DNA of 64,000 bases from Planotetraspora mira (GTDB taxonomy: Bacteria > Actinomycetota > Actinomycetes > Streptosporangiales > Streptosporangiaceae): contig NZ_BOOO01000020.1 in the NCBI RefSeq assembly GCF_016863275.1, forward strand, positions 124,001 through 188,000, in the 5' to 3' direction. Shown here piece after piece: positions 62,567 through 64,000 of the stretch. Under the pieces are notes generated by a model that was given only the letters and a program-made list of their open reading frames with translations, did no database searches and had not been told where the DNA came from. Within the stretch, counting starts at the first letter, position 1, and each line of letters starts with the position of its first letter. The translations under genes and the position numbers were made by a program.

Positions 62567-63730
62567 CTACGGCATCGGATCGAGTCCGTGGAGGGGGAAC
62601 ACCGCGTTCCTGCACGCGAGGATCGCCCGGTCGATGGCATCAGCTGGATCGTATCCCTGCGCGATGTCCTGGTATCCGGGGTGGCGGCCGTCCGTCATGG
62701 TCAGCGGGGCCGTCTCGCCGGTCCGCTCCTTGACCATGTCCCGCCAGCCCTGCGGTGTGAGGGTCTCGGGATCGACGGGTGAACCCGCCGCCTCGGCGAT
62801 GAGGTGGGTCCAGGCCCGGGGCACCACCTGCACCAGCTCATACCCTCCGCCCCCGGTGGCGATCCAGCGCCCTCCGGCGGTCTCGTGCGCCAGCCGGTGC
62901 AGCTCCGCGTAGGCCGTGCGCTGCCCGTCGAGGCTGAGCATGAGGTGGGCGAGAGGGTCGAGCGCGTGGCTGTCGCAGCCCTGCTGGGTCACGAGGACCT
63001 CGGGAGCGAACTCGCGCAGGAGCGGCGGGACGACGGCGTGGAAGGCGCGCAGCCAGCCCGCGTCGCCGCACCCGGCGGGCAGGGCGACGTTGACCGAGGT
63101 GCCGTCCGCGCCCGTCTCCCGGGGGAAGCCCGTCCCCGGGAAGAGCGTGGTGGGACTCTCGTGGAGGCTGATCGTCAACACGCGCGGATCGGCGTAGAAG
63201 GCCGTCTGGACGCCGTCGCCGTGATGGACGTCCACGTCGACGTAGGCGACCCTCGTGGCGCCCTGGGAGAGCAGCCACGCGATGGCGATCGCCGGGTCGT
63301 TGTAGACGCAGAAGCCGCTCGCGGTGAAGGGCATCGCGTGGTGGAGCCCTCCCGCCACGTTGAGGGCGTGCTCGGTCTCGCCGGTCCAGACGGCTCTCGC
63401 GGCCTCCAGGGTGGCTCCGGCGACCAGGGCTGAGGCCTCGTGCACCCCGGCGAACGCCGGGTTGTCCGGGGTTCCCAGGCCCCAGCGAAGGTTCGGGCGA
63501 CCGGTGCCGGAGACCTCTTTGACCCCGTCGATGTAGTCGCGATGGTGAACCAGCGCGAGCTCGTCGTCGGTCGCGGGGGCGCAGCCGGTGATCTCGACGC
63601 CGTCGAGCACTCCGAGGCTGCGGGCGAGCGCCATGGTCAGCTCGACCCGTACGGGCGCAAGCGGATGACCTGGCCCGAAGTCATAGGAAATCAGAGCGTC
63701 GTCCCAGACGACCCGCACCGCCTGACTCAT
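62567..63730 (-). CDS. acuC: Acetoin utilisation protein AcuC / class I-type deacetylase
   Basis: 387 residues with the histone-deacetylase fold. ALNVAGGLHHAMPFTASGFCVYNDPAIAI holds the tandem His, AYVDVDVHHGDGVQTAFY the zinc Asp/His, and TGGGGYELVQVVPRAW the C-terminal loop with transition-state Tyr. AcuC deacetylates acetyl-CoA synthetase in Bacillus. ATG 63,730 is the natural N-terminus MSQAVRVVWDDAL. Confidence 0.93.
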   Translation of the reverse strand: MSQAVRVVWDDALISYDFGPGHPLAPVRVELTMALARSLGVLDGVEITGCAPATDDELALVHHRDYIDGVKEVSGTGRPNLRWGLGTPDNPAFAGVHEASALVAGATLEAARAVWTGETEHALNVAGGLHHAMPFTASGFCVYNDPAIAIAWLLSQGATRVAYVDVDVHHGDGVQTAFYADPRVLTISLHESPTTLFPGTGFPRETGADGTSVNVALPAGCGDAGWLRAFHAVVPPLLREFAPEVLVTQQGCDSHALDPLAHLMLSLDGQRTAYAELHRLAHETAGGRWIATGGGGYELVQVVPRAWTHLIAEAAGSPVDPETLTPQGWRDMVKERTGETAPLTMTDGRHPGYQDIAQGYDPADAIDRAILACRNAVFPLHGLDPMP

Positions 63731-63774
63731 GCCCGCGACGCTACCGCACGAACGTCCACCGGACCTCATGCGGA

Positions 63775-64000
63775 TCACTCGGAGCGGAGGGCGACCACGG
63801 GGTCCAGCCTTCCTGCCCGCCGGGCGGGGGCGACCCCGAAGAAGACCCCGACACCGACGGAGACGCCGAAGGCGAGGGCGATCGACCACCAGGTGATCGC
63901 GGCGGGAACCGGTGAGAGCGCCTGGATCAGCAGGGCGCCGCCGACGCCGAGAAGGATGCCGATCAGCCCGCCGATCGTCGTGAGCAGCACGGCCTCGATC
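63775..64000 (-). CDS. FtsX/MacB-type ABC transporter permease, C-terminal part
   Basis: The frame is open to the window edge. About 75 residues are visible, with EAVLLTTIGGLIGILLGVGGALLI, a second helix SIALAFGVSVGVGVFFGV and the hallmark end APARRAGRLDPVVALRSE of MacB/FtsX permeases. Such permeases export lipoproteins, peptides or drugs with a partner ATPase, which should lie outside the window. Confidence 0.88.
   Translation of the reverse strand, partial: IEAVLLTTIGGLIGILLGVGGALLIQALSPVPAAITWWSIALAFGVSVGVGVFFGVAPARRAGRLDPVVALRSE

Overview
The window is high-GC actinobacterial chromosome with dense genes, many GTG/TTG starts and 4-base stop/start overlaps. Gene content (bldC, a bldN-type sigma factor with its anti-sigma gene, Rex with hemACDB, a full nuoA-N operon with menaquinone genes, F420-type oxidoreductase, bS22-like 32-residue protein) suggests a mycelial actinomycete. 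The layout is compatible with the Streptosporangiales (Nonomuraea/Streptosporangium-like), but that placement is my inference.

Region 1 (1-14,000) is accessory. It is a series of small gene modules: toxin-antitoxin pairs, an lgt copy, a c-di-AMP-riboswitch-controlled NlpC/P60 hydrolase, and regulator/enzyme divergent pairs. Between the modules lie eight same-orientation partial copies of the 3' end (and often the terminator hairpin) of the msrA gene at 13,296-13,958. The youngest pair is 145 bp long with one mismatch and brackets a VapBC module. Older copies are degraded. This msrA-3'-end-punctuated cassette array is the main candidate for an undescribed genomic system. No recombinase is visible in the window.

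Region 2 (14,090-34,600) is core respiration: a RarD-type exporter, an LLM oxidoreductase, a long-chain polyprenyl diphosphate synthase (menaquinone tail), then the 14 complex I genes nuoN to nuoA on the minus strand, a geranylgeranyl-reductase-family (MenJ-like) gene, and menG. An exact Rex-type operator (TTGTGAA-N4-TTCACAA) lies upstream of the reductase gene. A second, near-perfect one lies upstream of rex itself at 54.1 kb, so the window holds both the redox regulator and likely targets.

Region 3 (34,600-46,280) is mixed: a secreted beta-propeller protein, bldC, a HExxH protein with a 9-bp coding repeat, an intergenic array of about ten GTGATCATGCAC-type motifs in two opposed blocks, the System II cytochrome c maturation cluster (ccsB, resB, ccdA, resA), a histidine phosphatase, a LysR regulator divergent from a small ORF and an EamA exporter, and a Uma2-type protein.

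Region 4 (46,280-64,000) is heme biosynthesis and development: hemL, a stand-alone primase/polymerase-like domain, hemB, hemD (SUMT/U3S fusion), hemC, hemA and rex. A glutaredoxin follows and converges, across a roughly 190-bp-arm inverted repeat that starts at both stop codons, on a membrane protein fused to an antibiotic-biosynthesis-monooxygenase domain. Then come the bldN-type sigma gene, its anti-sigma gene, a HAD phosphatase, an acyltransferase and epimerase pair, the bS22-like gene, a BldC-like excisionase-fold regulator, a phosphatase-type protein, acuC and the 3' end of an FtsX/MacB-type permease.
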